DNA of 64,000 nucleotides. Source: an uncultured Oscillospiraceae bacterium (GTDB lineage Bacteria; Bacillota; Clostridia; Oscillospirales; Ruminococcaceae). The notes beneath the pieces were generated by a model. The model had not been told where the DNA came from. It made no database searches and saw only the letters and a program-made list of their open reading frames with translations. Where the stretch lies: NCBI GenBank assembly GCA_900547385.1, contig URGQ01000002.1, positions 62,001 to 126,000 on the forward strand, written 5' to 3'. A program made the position numbers and the translations under genes. Of the stretch, positions 15,139 to 24,113 are shown one piece after another (within the stretch, counting starts at the first letter, position 1; each line of letters starts with the position of its first letter).

Positions 15139-15696
15139 ATGCATCCCATCAGACATTTTAGAACCATTACTCATCACCGGCACCTGGTGCAGAAGTACTG
15201 CTTCCGGGTGGGACTGTACTGGCGGGGTCTTACCCACGATCTTTCCAAATACTCTCCAACGGAATTCTGGCGTGGTGCGAAGTATTACCAGGGCACCTTT
15301 AGCCCTACGCAGCAGGAGCGCCGGGAGAATGGCTATTCGCTGGCATGGATGCACCATAAGGGACGCAACCGCCACCACTTTGAGTACTGGACCGATGTGA
15401 GTCCGGTGACCCACCAATATGAGCCTCTAGAGATGCCGACCGAATTCTTTGTGGAGATGTGTATGGATCGCATTGCTGCCAGCCGGACCTACCTGGGGGA
15501 TCAATACCACGATGGCGCTCCGCTGGAATATCTGCAGCGGGCGGGGGATAACCGCTGGATGCACCCGGTGACGGCTCGCAAGCTGCGGTTTATCCTGACA
15601 ATGCTGCGGGATAAGGGGGAGGAGAAAACCTTTCGGTTCATCCGGGAGGTGGTGCTGCAGGAGCTTCCCTTTGCTGAGGATGACATGGAGCAATAA
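15139..15696 (+). CDS. DUF5662-like protein (HD-like metal-binding pattern)
   Basis: 185 aa from ATG 15139 with GGGGGGAG upstream. The N-terminal half contains HFRTITHHRHLVQKYC, RGLTHDLSKYSPTEF and AWMHHKGRNRHHFEYW. This spaced H...HD...HH...H arrangement resembles the DUF5662 family and HD-type metal sites. Such proteins are common in gut Firmicutes and have no assigned reaction. No signal peptide. A convergent transporter gene ends just downstream and both share a hairpin. Confidence 0.7.
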   Translation: MHPIRHFRTITHHRHLVQKYCFRVGLYWRGLTHDLSKYSPTEFWRGAKYYQGTFSPTQQERRENGYSLAWMHHKGRNRHHFEYWTDVSPVTHQYEPLEMPTEFFVEMCMDRIAASRTYLGDQYHDGAPLEYLQRAGDNRWMHPVTARKLRFILTMLRDKGEEKTFRFIREVVLQELPFAEDDMEQ

Positions 15697-15698
15697 AA

Positions 15699-15732
15699 GA
15701 CCGGGATCCTGAACAGAATCCCGGCCATTTTT
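15699..15732. terminator. Terminator between convergent genes
   Basis: CCGGGAT (15701-15707) pairs with ATCCCGG (15718-15724), followed by ATTTTTC. Confidence 0.7.
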
Positions 15733-15737
15733 CTGTT

Positions 15738-16904
15738 TTATACTCTTGGGGTATCCACGGTAATGACTGCGTAATAATTGCCTTCCAGTGCCGTTACCGC
15801 CTGCCGGATGCGTTCTTCCAACTCTTCACTGGTATAGGAAGAATCCAGTGGACGCACCACATCAAAGATGAGGTTGGTGTGGTCGGGGCCGCTGGTGATG
15901 CGAAAATCGTGCATTGTCAGCCTTGGGTCAAGCCCGGCCAGCAGCCGGGCCACCATGGTGCGGCATTCCGCTGTCTTTCGGTCACCAACGGCAATGGGAT
16001 CCATATGGATGCAGACTTCACAGCCCAGTTCGTGCAGAATCTGCCGCTCCACCCGGTCAATGACATCGTGAATAGCGGAGATATCACCGTTTTTATCCAC
16101 CTCGGCGTGCAGCGAGGCAAACAGCCGGCCGGGACCGTAATCGTGGACGATGAGATCGTGCAGGCCGAGAATTTCCGGAGGGGCCAGCACCCGGCGGCGA
16201 ATGCCATCCACCAGTTCGGGATCGGGCGCCCGGCCCAGCAGCGGATCAATGGTGTCCTTCATGGCGTTGTAGCCGGTATACAGAATAAATATCGCCACCA
16301 AAATGCCCAGGTAGCCATCCAGCTGAATATGGAAGAAGTGCCCGGCCAAGGTGCCCAGCAGTACCACCGCTGTGGAGGCCATATCACTGAAGCTGTCAGC
16401 GGCGGTGGCCATCATGGCGGCGGAATCGATCTTTTTCCCAAGCTTGCGGTTGAAGAGGTACATCCAGCCCTTGACCAATATGGAAACAGGCAGAATGACC
16501 AGCGGCAGCCAGCTGAATTCCACCGGGGCAGGGGAGAGGATCTTCTCGAAGGAGGTTTTACCCAGCTCAAAGCCCATCAGCAGGATGACTACCGAAACGG
16601 CCAGCCCGGAGAGGTACTCTACCCGACCGTGGCCGAAGGGGTGATGCCGATCGGGTTTTTGCCCAGCCAGCCGGAAACCGATGAGCGTGACCACCGAGGA
16701 GCCGGCATCGGATAAGTTATTGAAAGCATCGGCCGTGATGGCGATGGAACCGGAAACAGTGCCGGCCACCAGCTTGCCCAGGAACAGCAGGATATTCAGG
16801 CAGATGCCGGTCAACCCGCTGAGCGTGCCATATTGCTGGCGCACCGTGGGGTCCTGCACATTGTCTTTATCACGGATAAATAGCCGGATGAGAAGTTCTG
16901 TCAT
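15738..16904 (-). CDS. Cation diffusion facilitator family metal transporter
   Basis: 388 aa, start with AAAAGGAG upstream. It has the CDF layout: about six transmembrane segments (residues 25-210) followed by a cytoplasmic ferredoxin-like domain. The metal-site helices show ITADAFNNLSDAGSSVVTLIG and AADSFSDMASTAVVLLG (D-x-x-x-D pairs). HHPFGHGRVEYLSGL is the typical histidine-rich first loop. It exports divalent metal (Zn, Mn, Fe or Co) in exchange for protons; the ion cannot be told from sequence alone. The C-terminal about 100 aa extends past the usual dimerisation domain. Confidence 0.92.
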   Translation of the reverse strand: MTELLIRLFIRDKDNVQDPTVRQQYGTLSGLTGICLNILLFLGKLVAGTVSGSIAITADAFNNLSDAGSSVVTLIGFRLAGQKPDRHHPFGHGRVEYLSGLAVSVVILLMGFELGKTSFEKILSPAPVEFSWLPLVILPVSILVKGWMYLFNRKLGKKIDSAAMMATAADSFSDMASTAVVLLGTLAGHFFHIQLDGYLGILVAIFILYTGYNAMKDTIDPLLGRAPDPELVDGIRRRVLAPPEILGLHDLIVHDYGPGRLFASLHAEVDKNGDISAIHDVIDRVERQILHELGCEVCIHMDPIAVGDRKTAECRTMVARLLAGLDPRLTMHDFRITSGPDHTNLIFDVVRPLDSSYTSEELEERIRQAVTALEGNYYAVITVDTPRV

Positions 16905-17075
16905 GGAATACAGCTCCTTTTATCTTGGACGGATGTCAAAGGGTCATTTCGGTCATTATAGCACAGAACAAGCCGATATGCACAAAAATTTATAAATGAG
17001 AATAGAAATACCGCCGGGGCTATGCTATAATAAACCGTAAAAGTAAAAACTATCAGTGTAAAGGAAGTGGGTACC

Positions 17076-18104
17076 ATGGAAATTCTGCGGTTTCCCGGTT
17101 TGGGGTGGGAACTTCCCATTAGCCGGGTGGCGTTATCCATCGGCAATTTGGATATTTACTGGTACGGTGTGATCATCGCGGTGGGCTTTGGCCTGGGGCT
17201 ATGGGTCTATCTTTCCCATAACCGCACCTGCGGCATCCACCCGGATGAAGGACTGGATATCATTCTGTGGGCCATGGTCGGCGCCATTGTGGGCGCGCGG
17301 GCCTATTATGTGGCATTCCAGTGGGATAATTATAAAGATAATCTAAAGGAAATATTCAACCTGCGTGGTGGCGGACTGGCCATCTATGGCGGCATTATTG
17401 GAGCGCTTATTGTGGCGTTTATCGTCTGCCGCATCAAAAAGCTTCCCATGCTGCCGGTAGCGGATGCGGCTTTCCCCGGCGTTATGTTGGGACAAGCGAT
17501 TGGCCGCTGGGGCAATTTTTTCAATATGGAGGCCTTTGGCACCAATACCACCCTCCCCTGGGGTATGACATCAGATACCATCTCCGCCTATCTTTCCCGG
17601 CATCAGGCGGCGCTGGCCGCCCAGGGCATTATGGTGGATCCCACCCTGCCGGTACATCCCACCTTCCTATACGAGAGCTTGTGGAACCTTATCGGTGTGG
17701 CGATCCTGCTGCTGTGGCTGTTCCCGCGCCGCAGCTACGATGGCCAGATCACACTGGGCTATACCGCCTGGTACGGCCTGGGGCGCTTCTTTGTGGAGGG
17801 CCTGCGCACCGATAGCCTGATGTGGGGCAGTGTGCGGGTTTCCCAGGCGCTGGGCGGCGTGTTGTTTATCGTTGCCGCCGGGTTGATGCTCTTCATCTTT
17901 CTGCGGGGCCGTAAGCCCATGACGCTGGAGTATATCGAGGGCCAGAAAAAGCCGCGCTTTACCCTGGGCCGCTATGTGGATACCAAGGAAAGCCGGGAGC
18001 GTATAGCCGCCCTGGATGCCAAGTTGGCCGAAAAAAAGAAGAACGGAAAGAAACCGACCCAACCGGAACAGAAAGAGGAACCCCATGAGCGCGAAGATCA
18101 TTGA
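17076..18104 (+). CDS. lgt: Prolipoprotein diacylglyceryl transferase
   Basis: 342 aa from ATG 17076 (AAAGGAAG upstream; an earlier in-frame GTG overlaps that site). It moves diacylglycerol from phosphatidylglycerol onto the lipobox cysteine of prolipoproteins at the membrane. Visible are the N-terminal YWYGVIIAVGFGLG-type segment, GLAIYGGIIGA, and the Lgt signature region GQAIGRWGNFFNMEAFG. Length is somewhat above the 270-290 norm because of a charged C-terminal tail (about 40 aa, KKNGKKPTQPEQKEEP). folD starts inside its 3' end. A TATAAT at 17026 lies upstream. Confidence 0.95.
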   Translation: MEILRFPGLGWELPISRVALSIGNLDIYWYGVIIAVGFGLGLWVYLSHNRTCGIHPDEGLDIILWAMVGAIVGARAYYVAFQWDNYKDNLKEIFNLRGGGLAIYGGIIGALIVAFIVCRIKKLPMLPVADAAFPGVMLGQAIGRWGNFFNMEAFGTNTTLPWGMTSDTISAYLSRHQAALAAQGIMVDPTLPVHPTFLYESLWNLIGVAILLLWLFPRRSYDGQITLGYTAWYGLGRFFVEGLRTDSLMWGSVRVSQALGGVLFIVAAGLMLFIFLRGRKPMTLEYIEGQKKPRFTLGRYVDTKESRERIAALDAKLAEKKKNGKKPTQPEQKEEPHEREDH

Positions 18105-18942
18105 TGGAAAAGCGGTGGCGGCCCAGTGCCGCGCCGAATTGAAAATCCAGGTAGAGGCTCTGAAAGCGGAGGACATTACCCCCGGCCTGGCTGTGGTACT
18201 GGTGGGAGAGGACTCCGCTTCCCAGGTGTATGTGCGGAATAAGCACAAGGCCTGTGAGGAGCTTGGTATTCACTCCGAGCAGTACACCCTGCCGGAAAAT
18301 ACCGGCCGGGAGGAACTGCTTGCCCTCATTGCCGAACTGAATGGCCGGAAAGAGATCGATGGCATTTTAGTGCAGCTGCCGTTGCCCGCTCACCTGGATC
18401 AAAAGGAGATCCTATCCGCGATCGACCCCGAAAAGGATGTGGACGCTTTCCATCCGCAGAATGTGGGTCGAATTGTCATTGGGGATTACTTTTTTGCCCC
18501 CTGTACGCCCAGCGGTATTCTCACCCTCATCGATAGCACCGGTGTAGACATGGCCGGCAAGGAGTGTGTCATCATTGGGCGCAGCAATATTGTAGGAAAA
18601 CCCATGGCACTTTTGGCACTGCACCGCAATGCTACCGTTACCATTTGCCACAGCAGGACCAAGAATCTGCCGGAGGTGACCCGCCGGGCGGATATTCTGA
18701 TTTCCGCTGTGGGCAAGGCTGGGTTTGTCACCGGGAAGATGGTTAAACCCGGTGCGGTAGTCATTGATGTAGGAATGAATCGCAATGCAGCAGGGAAACT
18801 TTGCGGCGATGTGGATTTCGAGAGCGTTTCCCCGGTGGCAGGGTGGCTCACGCCGGTCCCCGGTGGGGTAGGCCCCATGACTATTACCATGCTGCTGCGA
18901 TCCACCGTACTGGCCGCCGAAAAGCACCATAAAAAGCCGTAA
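18085..18942 (+). CDS. folD: Methylenetetrahydrofolate dehydrogenase / cyclohydrolase
   Basis: 285 aa from ATG 18085 (SD AGAGGA), overlapping lgt by 20 bases. It carries out the NADP-linked oxidation of methylene-THF and hydrolysis of methenyl-THF. YVRNKHKACEELGI contains the catalytic Lys; QLPLPAHLDQ, PCTPSGI and GRSNIVGKPMA (nucleotide-binding) and GGVGPMTITMLL are diagnostic. Length matches FolD. The tight overlap suggests coupled expression with lgt. Confidence 0.97.
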   Translation: MSAKIIDGKAVAAQCRAELKIQVEALKAEDITPGLAVVLVGEDSASQVYVRNKHKACEELGIHSEQYTLPENTGREELLALIAELNGRKEIDGILVQLPLPAHLDQKEILSAIDPEKDVDAFHPQNVGRIVIGDYFFAPCTPSGILTLIDSTGVDMAGKECVIIGRSNIVGKPMALLALHRNATVTICHSRTKNLPEVTRRADILISAVGKAGFVTGKMVKPGAVVIDVGMNRNAAGKLCGDVDFESVSPVAGWLTPVPGGVGPMTITMLLRSTVLAAEKHHKKP

Positions 18943-18960
18943 AAATCCGCCCAAAAGCAC

Positions 18961-19097
18961 TTTACAGCAGCCGTATTATATGCTATAATTCCATATTGAT
19001 ATGACCAGATCCCGGTATTTGGGAGTGTTCCCCCGTGGGAACTTCACCGATCCCGATACTTAGATCTTGGCGTAAATAATTTATGAGGTGAAATAAC
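18961..19097 (+). promoter_or_regulatory. rpsO promoter and structured leader
   Basis: TTTACA (18961-18966), 17-base spacer, TATAAT (18984-18989). The transcript would have a roughly 100-base leader with a perfect hairpin GTTCCC-CCGT-GGGAAC and flanking repeated GATCCCG segments that can pair in alternative ways. In other bacteria S15 represses its own mRNA through such a leader; autoregulation here is inferred. Confidence 0.55.
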
Positions 19098-19364
19098 ATG
19101 ATTCTCAAGGAAGAAAAGAACAAGATCATTACCGAGTACGCGACCCACGAGGGCGACACCGGTTCCCCCGAAGTTCAGATCGCTGTTCTCACCAACCGCA
19201 TCAACAGCCTGACCAAGCACATGCAGCAGAACCCCAAGGACTTCCATTCCAACCGTGGTCTGCTCAAGATGGTCGGTCACCGCAGAAACCTGCTGAACTA
19301 CCTCAAGAAGAAGGATATCGAGCGTTACCGCGCGATCATTGCCAAGCTGGGTCTGCGTAAGTAA
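19098..19364 (+). CDS. rpsO: 30S ribosomal protein S15
   Basis: 88 aa with GAGGTGA before the ATG. It binds 16S rRNA in the platform of the small subunit. HEGDTGSPEVQIAVLTNRI, LTKHMQ and SNRGLLKMVGHRRNLLNYLK are typical S15 motifs; length is the usual 88-89. It is followed by pnp, the classical rpsO-pnp order, with an intervening hairpin. Confidence 0.98.
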   Translation: MILKEEKNKIITEYATHEGDTGSPEVQIAVLTNRINSLTKHMQQNPKDFHSNRGLLKMVGHRRNLLNYLKKKDIERYRAIIAKLGLRK

Positions 19365-19376
19365 GCAAAACTGCCG

Positions 19377-19418
19377 GAGGGCAGGCGGGGATTCCGTCTG
19401 CCCTCTTAGCCGGTTTTT
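19377..19418 (+). terminator. Hairpin between rpsO and pnp
   Basis: A 12-bp stem (GAGGGCAGGCGG, 19377-19388, with 19394-19405) and a T-run at 19414-19418. It may partly terminate rpsO or serve as a processing site before pnp, as in other rpsO-pnp operons. Confidence 0.6.
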
Positions 19419-19574
19419 AGCCCATTTTTCACAGGTAAGCAGGGCGGCTTTTGCCCTCGTGTTTAGCAGTGAATCGTTCCCCCGGAAGGCAAAAATCTTC
19501 CCCGGAGGAAGGCTTTATTGCTAAAACGAAAGCGGAGCCGTCAGACCAAAAGACACAAAGTAAGGAGAAAAAAG

Positions 19575-21692
19575 ATGTTTGAAAACTTCCGCGTATTTGA
19601 AACCGAATTTGCCGGACGCAAGATGACCTTTGAAACTGGCAAGATGTGCTGCCAGGCTGGTGGCTCTGTGCTGGTCCGCTATGGCGAGACCACCGTATTG
19701 GTCAATGCCACCGCTTCCGCAAAGCCCCGTGACGGCATCGATTTCCTGCCGCTTTCCGTCGATTTTGAAGAGAAGCTGTATGCCGTGGGCAAGATCCCCG
19801 GCTCCTTCCTGAAACGGGAAGGCCGCCCCAGCGATAAGGCCGTGCTTTCCAGCCGCGTGGTAGATCGTCCCATCCGTCCGCTGTTCCCCAAGGATATGCG
19901 CAATGATGTTTCCGTTGTGATGACCGTTCTCTCCGTTGATCCCGACTGCGTGCCGGAAATCGCTGGTATGATCGGTGCTTCCATGGCGCTGTCCATCTCC
20001 GATATTCCTTGGAATGGGCCCATTGCTGGTATCAATGTCGGCTTGGTAGATGGCGAGATCATCCTAACCCCCAATGCCGAGCAGCGCCAGAAGAGCGATC
20101 TTCAGCTCACCGTGGCCGGTACCGCCGAAAAGGTTTGTATGATCGAGGCCGGCGCCAATGAGGTGGATGACGATACCATGCTGGAAGCCATCATGAAGGG
20201 TTTTGCCGAGGTGCAGAAGATGGTCGCCTTCATCAAGGAAGTCCAGGCTGAGATCGGCAAGCCCAAGTTCACCTTTGAATCCCAGGAGATCGATCACGAT
20301 CTCTTCGAAGCCATCAAGGATGAATTCATCGAGGATGTCCGTGCTGCCATGGATACCGATGATAAGAACATCCGTGATGAGCGTATGCGCCCCATCTATG
20401 ACCGCCTGCATGCTGAGTATGATGAGAAATACCCTGAGCAGGGCGCTATGCTGGATGAGTGCATCTACAAGCTGCAAAAGTTTGTGGTGCGCCGCTGGCT
20501 GCTGGATGACGGCAAGCGTGTAGACGGCCGCGGCATGGATGAGATCCGTCCCCTGGATGCTGAGGTCGGCATTATCCCCCGCGTTCATGGCTCCGGCATG
20601 TTCACCCGCGGCCAGACCCAGGTGCTGACCATTGCCACCCTGGGTACTATCCGTGAGGCTCAGATCCTTGATGGCATCGATGAGCAGACCACCAAGCGTT
20701 ATATCCACCAGTACAATATGCCCTCCTACTCTGTGGGCGAGACCCGTCCCAGCCGCGGCCCCGGCCGCCGCGAGATCGGTCACGGTGCGCTGGCCGAGCG
20801 TGCGCTGGAGCCTGTTATCCCCAGCGTAGAGGAGTTCCCCTACACCCTGCGCCTCGTTTCCGAGGTTCTCTCCTCCAACGGTTCCACCTCTCAGGGCTCC
20901 ATCTGTGGTTCCACTCTGGCTCTTATGGATGCCGGTGTCCCCATCAAGGCTCCCGTTGCCGGTATCTCCTGCGGCCTTATTACCGAGGGCGACCGCTGGA
21001 TGACCATGGTGGATATTCAGGGCGTCGAAGATTTCTTCGGCGATATGGACTTTAAGGTAGGCGGCACCAAGAAGGGCATCACCGCCATCCAGATGGACCT
21101 CAAGATCGACGGCCTGACTCCCGAGATCATTAAAGAGGCCTTTGCTAAGACCCACAAGGCCCGCAACTATATCCTCGATGAAGTCATGCTCAAGGCTATC
21201 CCCGCCCCGCGGCCCGAGCTTTCCAAGTATGCACCCAAGATGCTCAGCATGACCATCGATCCCGATAAGATCCGCGAGGTCATCGGTTCCGGCGGCAAGA
21301 CCATCCAGAAGATCTGCGCCGAGTGCAATGTCAAGATCGACATTGAGGATGACGGCCATGTATTTGTTTCCGCCATTGATATCGATGACTGCCGCACCGC
21401 TATCAATATCATCGAGACCATTGTCAATGATCCCGAGGTCGGTGCTATCTATAAGGGCGTTGTTACCCGTCTGATGAACTTCGGCGCCTTTGTTGAGATC
21501 GCACCCGGCAAGGAAGGCCTTGTCCACATCTCCAAGCTGGATACGAAGCGCGTGGAAAAGGTGGAGGATGTGGTATCCGTCGGCGATGAGATCCTCGTCA
21601 TGGTTACCGAGATCGACCAGCAGGGCCGCATCAATCTTTCCCGCAAGGATGCCATCGCCAAGATGGAAGCCAAGAAGGAAGGCAAGGAATAA
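19575..21692 (+). CDS. pnp: Polyribonucleotide nucleotidyltransferase
   Basis: 705 aa from ATG 19575 (AAGGAGAA upstream). It is the trimeric 3'-to-5' phosphorolytic exoribonuclease. Two RNase PH domains are visible: the first with KREGRPSDKAVLSSRVVDRP, the second with FTRGQTQVLTI, GETRPSRGPGRREIGHGALAERAL and SEVLSSNGSTSQGSICG. A KH domain (IREVIGSGGKTIQKICAE) and a C-terminal S1 domain (GVVTRLMNFGAFVEIAPGKEG) follow. Codon use is strongly C-biased, as expected for a highly expressed gene. A terminator follows. Confidence 0.98.
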   Translation: MFENFRVFETEFAGRKMTFETGKMCCQAGGSVLVRYGETTVLVNATASAKPRDGIDFLPLSVDFEEKLYAVGKIPGSFLKREGRPSDKAVLSSRVVDRPIRPLFPKDMRNDVSVVMTVLSVDPDCVPEIAGMIGASMALSISDIPWNGPIAGINVGLVDGEIILTPNAEQRQKSDLQLTVAGTAEKVCMIEAGANEVDDDTMLEAIMKGFAEVQKMVAFIKEVQAEIGKPKFTFESQEIDHDLFEAIKDEFIEDVRAAMDTDDKNIRDERMRPIYDRLHAEYDEKYPEQGAMLDECIYKLQKFVVRRWLLDDGKRVDGRGMDEIRPLDAEVGIIPRVHGSGMFTRGQTQVLTIATLGTIREAQILDGIDEQTTKRYIHQYNMPSYSVGETRPSRGPGRREIGHGALAERALEPVIPSVEEFPYTLRLVSEVLSSNGSTSQGSICGSTLALMDAGVPIKAPVAGISCGLITEGDRWMTMVDIQGVEDFFGDMDFKVGGTKKGITAIQMDLKIDGLTPEIIKEAFAKTHKARNYILDEVMLKAIPAPRPELSKYAPKMLSMTIDPDKIREVIGSGGKTIQKICAECNVKIDIEDDGHVFVSAIDIDDCRTAINIIETIVNDPEVGAIYKGVVTRLMNFGAFVEIAPGKEGLVHISKLDTKRVEKVEDVVSVGDEILVMVTEIDQQGRINLSRKDAIAKMEAKKEGKE

Positions 21693-21710
21693 TCACCTTA
21701 GCGTAAGCCA

Positions 21711-21751
21711 GCGGGGCAGGGGAGAGTCAATTACCCGTGCCCCGCCTTTTA
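21711..21751 (+). terminator. Terminator after pnp
   Basis: GCGGGGCA (21711-21718) pairs with TGCCCCGC (21738-21745), followed by CTTTTAT. Confidence 0.75.
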
Positions 21752-21793
21752 TCACCAAGCTGTGAATAAAGCCTGAACATTTTATCCATGGTC

Positions 21794-21822
21794 TTGCCGC
21801 ATTATCCTCTTTTTGCTACAAT
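21794..21822 (+). promoter_or_regulatory. Predicted promoter of the CorC/HlyC gene
   Basis: TTGCCG (21794-21799), 17-base spacer, TACAAT (21817-21822). Transcription from here starts downstream of an in-frame ATG at 21813, which supports the later TTG start at 21891. Confidence 0.55.
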
Positions 21823-21890
21823 ATAAAATAACACCGTCTCCTGTGATGGTGCTATCAACATTTTTACTCAAACAAGGAGTGTGTATTTTT

Positions 21891-23180
21891 TTGGACGACA
21901 TAGGCAGTACAACCTACCTACTTATTCTGGTTCTGTTAATGCTATCCGCTTTCTTTTCCGCATCCGAGACCGCGTTTTCCGCGGCCAATATGATCCGTCT
22001 GCGCACCATGGCGGAAGACGGCAATAAGCGTGCCGCACAGGCGGTAAAGGTGGCCGCGCAATACGATAAGCTGATTGCGACCATCCTTATCGGCAATAAC
22101 CTTGTTAATATCGCCATTTCCTCATTGGTCACAGTGATCGCCACTGCGTACTTCAAAAATTATGCGGTTGCGATTGCCACCGGTATTTCCACCCTTGTCG
22201 TTCTCACCTTCGGCGAAATTATCCCCAAGAGCTTTGCCAAGATGAACGCCGAGAGCATTTCGATGGCGTTTGCCGGGGTGCTGCGGATCCTCATGACCGT
22301 CTTTACCCCCCTCAGCTGGCTGTTCCTGCGACTGATGCAGCCCTTTAAGAAGAAGGACGATGGCGAAGAGCAGCCCACCATCACTGAGCAGGAACTGATG
22401 TATATGCTGGATACCATCGAAGAGGAGGGCGTGCTGGAGGAGCAGGAAAAAGAGCTGGTACAGTCCGCTCTGGAGTTCAATGATACCACCGTGGAGGATA
22501 TCCTTACCCCTCGCGTCAATATGGTCGCCATCGATGAGGAATCCACCCCGCAGGAGGTACTGCAGATCATCACCGAGGAAGGATTTTCCCGCATTCCCGT
22601 TTACAGCGAGACAGTGGATCACATCATCGGTGTAGTGCATACCCGTGATATTCTGCAAGCTGCCCTGCTGAATAAGAACTTCGATATCAAAAAACTGATG
22701 ACCGAGCCGATGTATGTGCATCGCAGCATGAAAATTGCCCGTCTGCTCTCGGAATTCCAGCGTAAAAAGGTGCATATCGCCATCGTTATGGATGACTACG
22801 GCGGTACGCTGGGCATCGTCACCATGGAGGATGTCCTGGAGGAGCTGGTCGGTGAGATTTATGATGAGCGTGACGAGGTCGTCACCGAGTTCACCGAGGT
22901 GACCCCCGATACCTACGAGATCAGCGGTGATATGCCGGTGGATGACTTCTTGGATGAAATCGACTACCATCCCGCCGATATTGAGGAAGACGACTACGAT
23001 ACCATGAATGGTCTGGCGCTTTCAGTGTTGGAGCACATCCCTGCTGTCGGTGAGACCTTCCAGCTTGGCCGGCTTACCTTTACTGTGTTGGAAATGGAAG
23101 AACAGAAGATCGAAAAAATGCGTGTCATCCTTGCCCCGGATTCTGAAAAGGAAGCCGAAAAGGAAAAAGAGAAGGATTGA
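21891..23180 (+). CDS. CNNM/CorC (HlyC) family transporter-associated protein
   Basis: 429 aa from TTG 21891 with AAGGAG 11 bases upstream. Domain order: DUF21/CNNM membrane domain with four hydrophobic segments (LILVLLMLSAFFSASETAFSAA at the start), then a CBS pair (about residues 200-330, with LTPRVNMVAID and VMDDYGGTLGIVTMEDVLEELVG), then a CorC_HlyC domain (about 345-425). The family acts in magnesium/cobalt efflux or homeostasis; older names say hemolysin. Which ion is moved is not known here. The next gene follows within 35 bases. Confidence 0.9.
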   Translation: MDDIGSTTYLLILVLLMLSAFFSASETAFSAANMIRLRTMAEDGNKRAAQAVKVAAQYDKLIATILIGNNLVNIAISSLVTVIATAYFKNYAVAIATGISTLVVLTFGEIIPKSFAKMNAESISMAFAGVLRILMTVFTPLSWLFLRLMQPFKKKDDGEEQPTITEQELMYMLDTIEEEGVLEEQEKELVQSALEFNDTTVEDILTPRVNMVAIDEESTPQEVLQIITEEGFSRIPVYSETVDHIIGVVHTRDILQAALLNKNFDIKKLMTEPMYVHRSMKIARLLSEFQRKKVHIAIVMDDYGGTLGIVTMEDVLEELVGEIYDERDEVVTEFTEVTPDTYEISGDMPVDDFLDEIDYHPADIEEDDYDTMNGLALSVLEHIPAVGETFQLGRLTFTVLEMEEQKIEKMRVILAPDSEKEAEKEKEKD

Positions 23181-23212
23181 TGCAACGCCCCTTGTAAGGA
23201 AAGGAACCTGTT

Positions 23213-23980
23213 ATGAGTACAGAGAAAACGAATGCCCGTAACCGTCACGCGGCGCCGATTGGCCTCGTTTTTATCGTGCTGTGCGTTATTGGGCTATGCA
23301 CCGTGTTTAATTGGTGCTATGGCCTTACCCGCAATCTGGCGGATAACACCGCCCAAAAAACCAAGTACGAGCAGATGCTGCTGCCAGTGGTCATGTTCGA
23401 CCCGCCCGATTTTACTGACCCCGCTACCTGCGATAATGAATTTTTGCTGCAAAGTAGTTTGTGGGCCTGTATGCTGGGCGAACGCCGCGGCAGCTACGAA
23501 TTTGATGAGTACGGCCGCATGGTCATCCCGGCGGCGGATGTGGACGCTCAGGCTGTTAGCCTGTTTGGTCAGAATATCAAGCTGGAGCATATGACCATCG
23601 GTGATATGGAAAATGCCTATCAGTACGATAGCGATATTGCTTCCTATCATGTGCCCATCATCGCCATGACCGGCTTTGCCACCCCAAGCGTGGAAAAAAT
23701 TGTAATGAAGCAGGATAGCTGCCAGCTTACCGTAGGTTATGTACCACCCACTACAGTGCTCAGTATCAATTATGATAGCAAGGGTAACCTGGAGGAGACT
23801 CCCTCCAAATACATGCTGTATGAGCTGCGGAAAAACGGCAAGGATTTTTATCTCTACTCCGTCACCACCATCATGAATGATAGTGTTTCCGGCACCGAGT
23901 TTAATACCGGTACCGTCGGCCGGGTAGATACGCTCACCCCCTCCGATAGTCAGGGGAGCGGTAATACCCAGGCCCCGTAA
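23213..23980 (+). CDS. Uncharacterised membrane-anchored protein
   Basis: 255 aa; start has AAGGAAAGG upstream. One N-terminal transmembrane segment at about residues 14-38 (APIGLVFIVLCVIGLCTVF) and a large extracytoplasmic domain rich in acidic and polar residues, ending in a Ser/Gly/Gln-rich tail. No family is recognised. It lies 32 bases after the CorC-type gene and ends at a terminator, so the two probably form an operon. A role at the cell surface is all that can be said. Confidence 0.75.
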   Translation: MSTEKTNARNRHAAPIGLVFIVLCVIGLCTVFNWCYGLTRNLADNTAQKTKYEQMLLPVVMFDPPDFTDPATCDNEFLLQSSLWACMLGERRGSYEFDEYGRMVIPAADVDAQAVSLFGQNIKLEHMTIGDMENAYQYDSDIASYHVPIIAMTGFATPSVEKIVMKQDSCQLTVGYVPPTTVLSINYDSKGNLEETPSKYMLYELRKNGKDFYLYSVTTIMNDSVSGTEFNTGTVGRVDTLTPSDSQGSGNTQAP

Positions 23981-23997
23981 GCCAATTCACTTATAAC

Positions 23998-24025
23998 CCC
24001 CGATCCGCTGTGGTCGGGGATTTTT
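23998..24025 (+). terminator. Terminator
   Basis: CCCCGA (23998-24003) pairs with TCGGGG (24014-24019), followed by ATTTTT. Confidence 0.7.
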
Positions 24026-24113
24026 CTGTCATAACTGTTGTGTTTTGGCACAAATTGCGCTATAATATTAGCGTTCTTTTTGATTCTGACGGAGAAAAAG
24101 AGGGGGTAGGCGT

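Noticed and set aside
20064..21527. A 487-aa minus-strand open frame inside pnp
   Set aside because: Rich in Gly, Asp, Leu and Ala from the complement of pnp codons; pnp itself is unmistakable.
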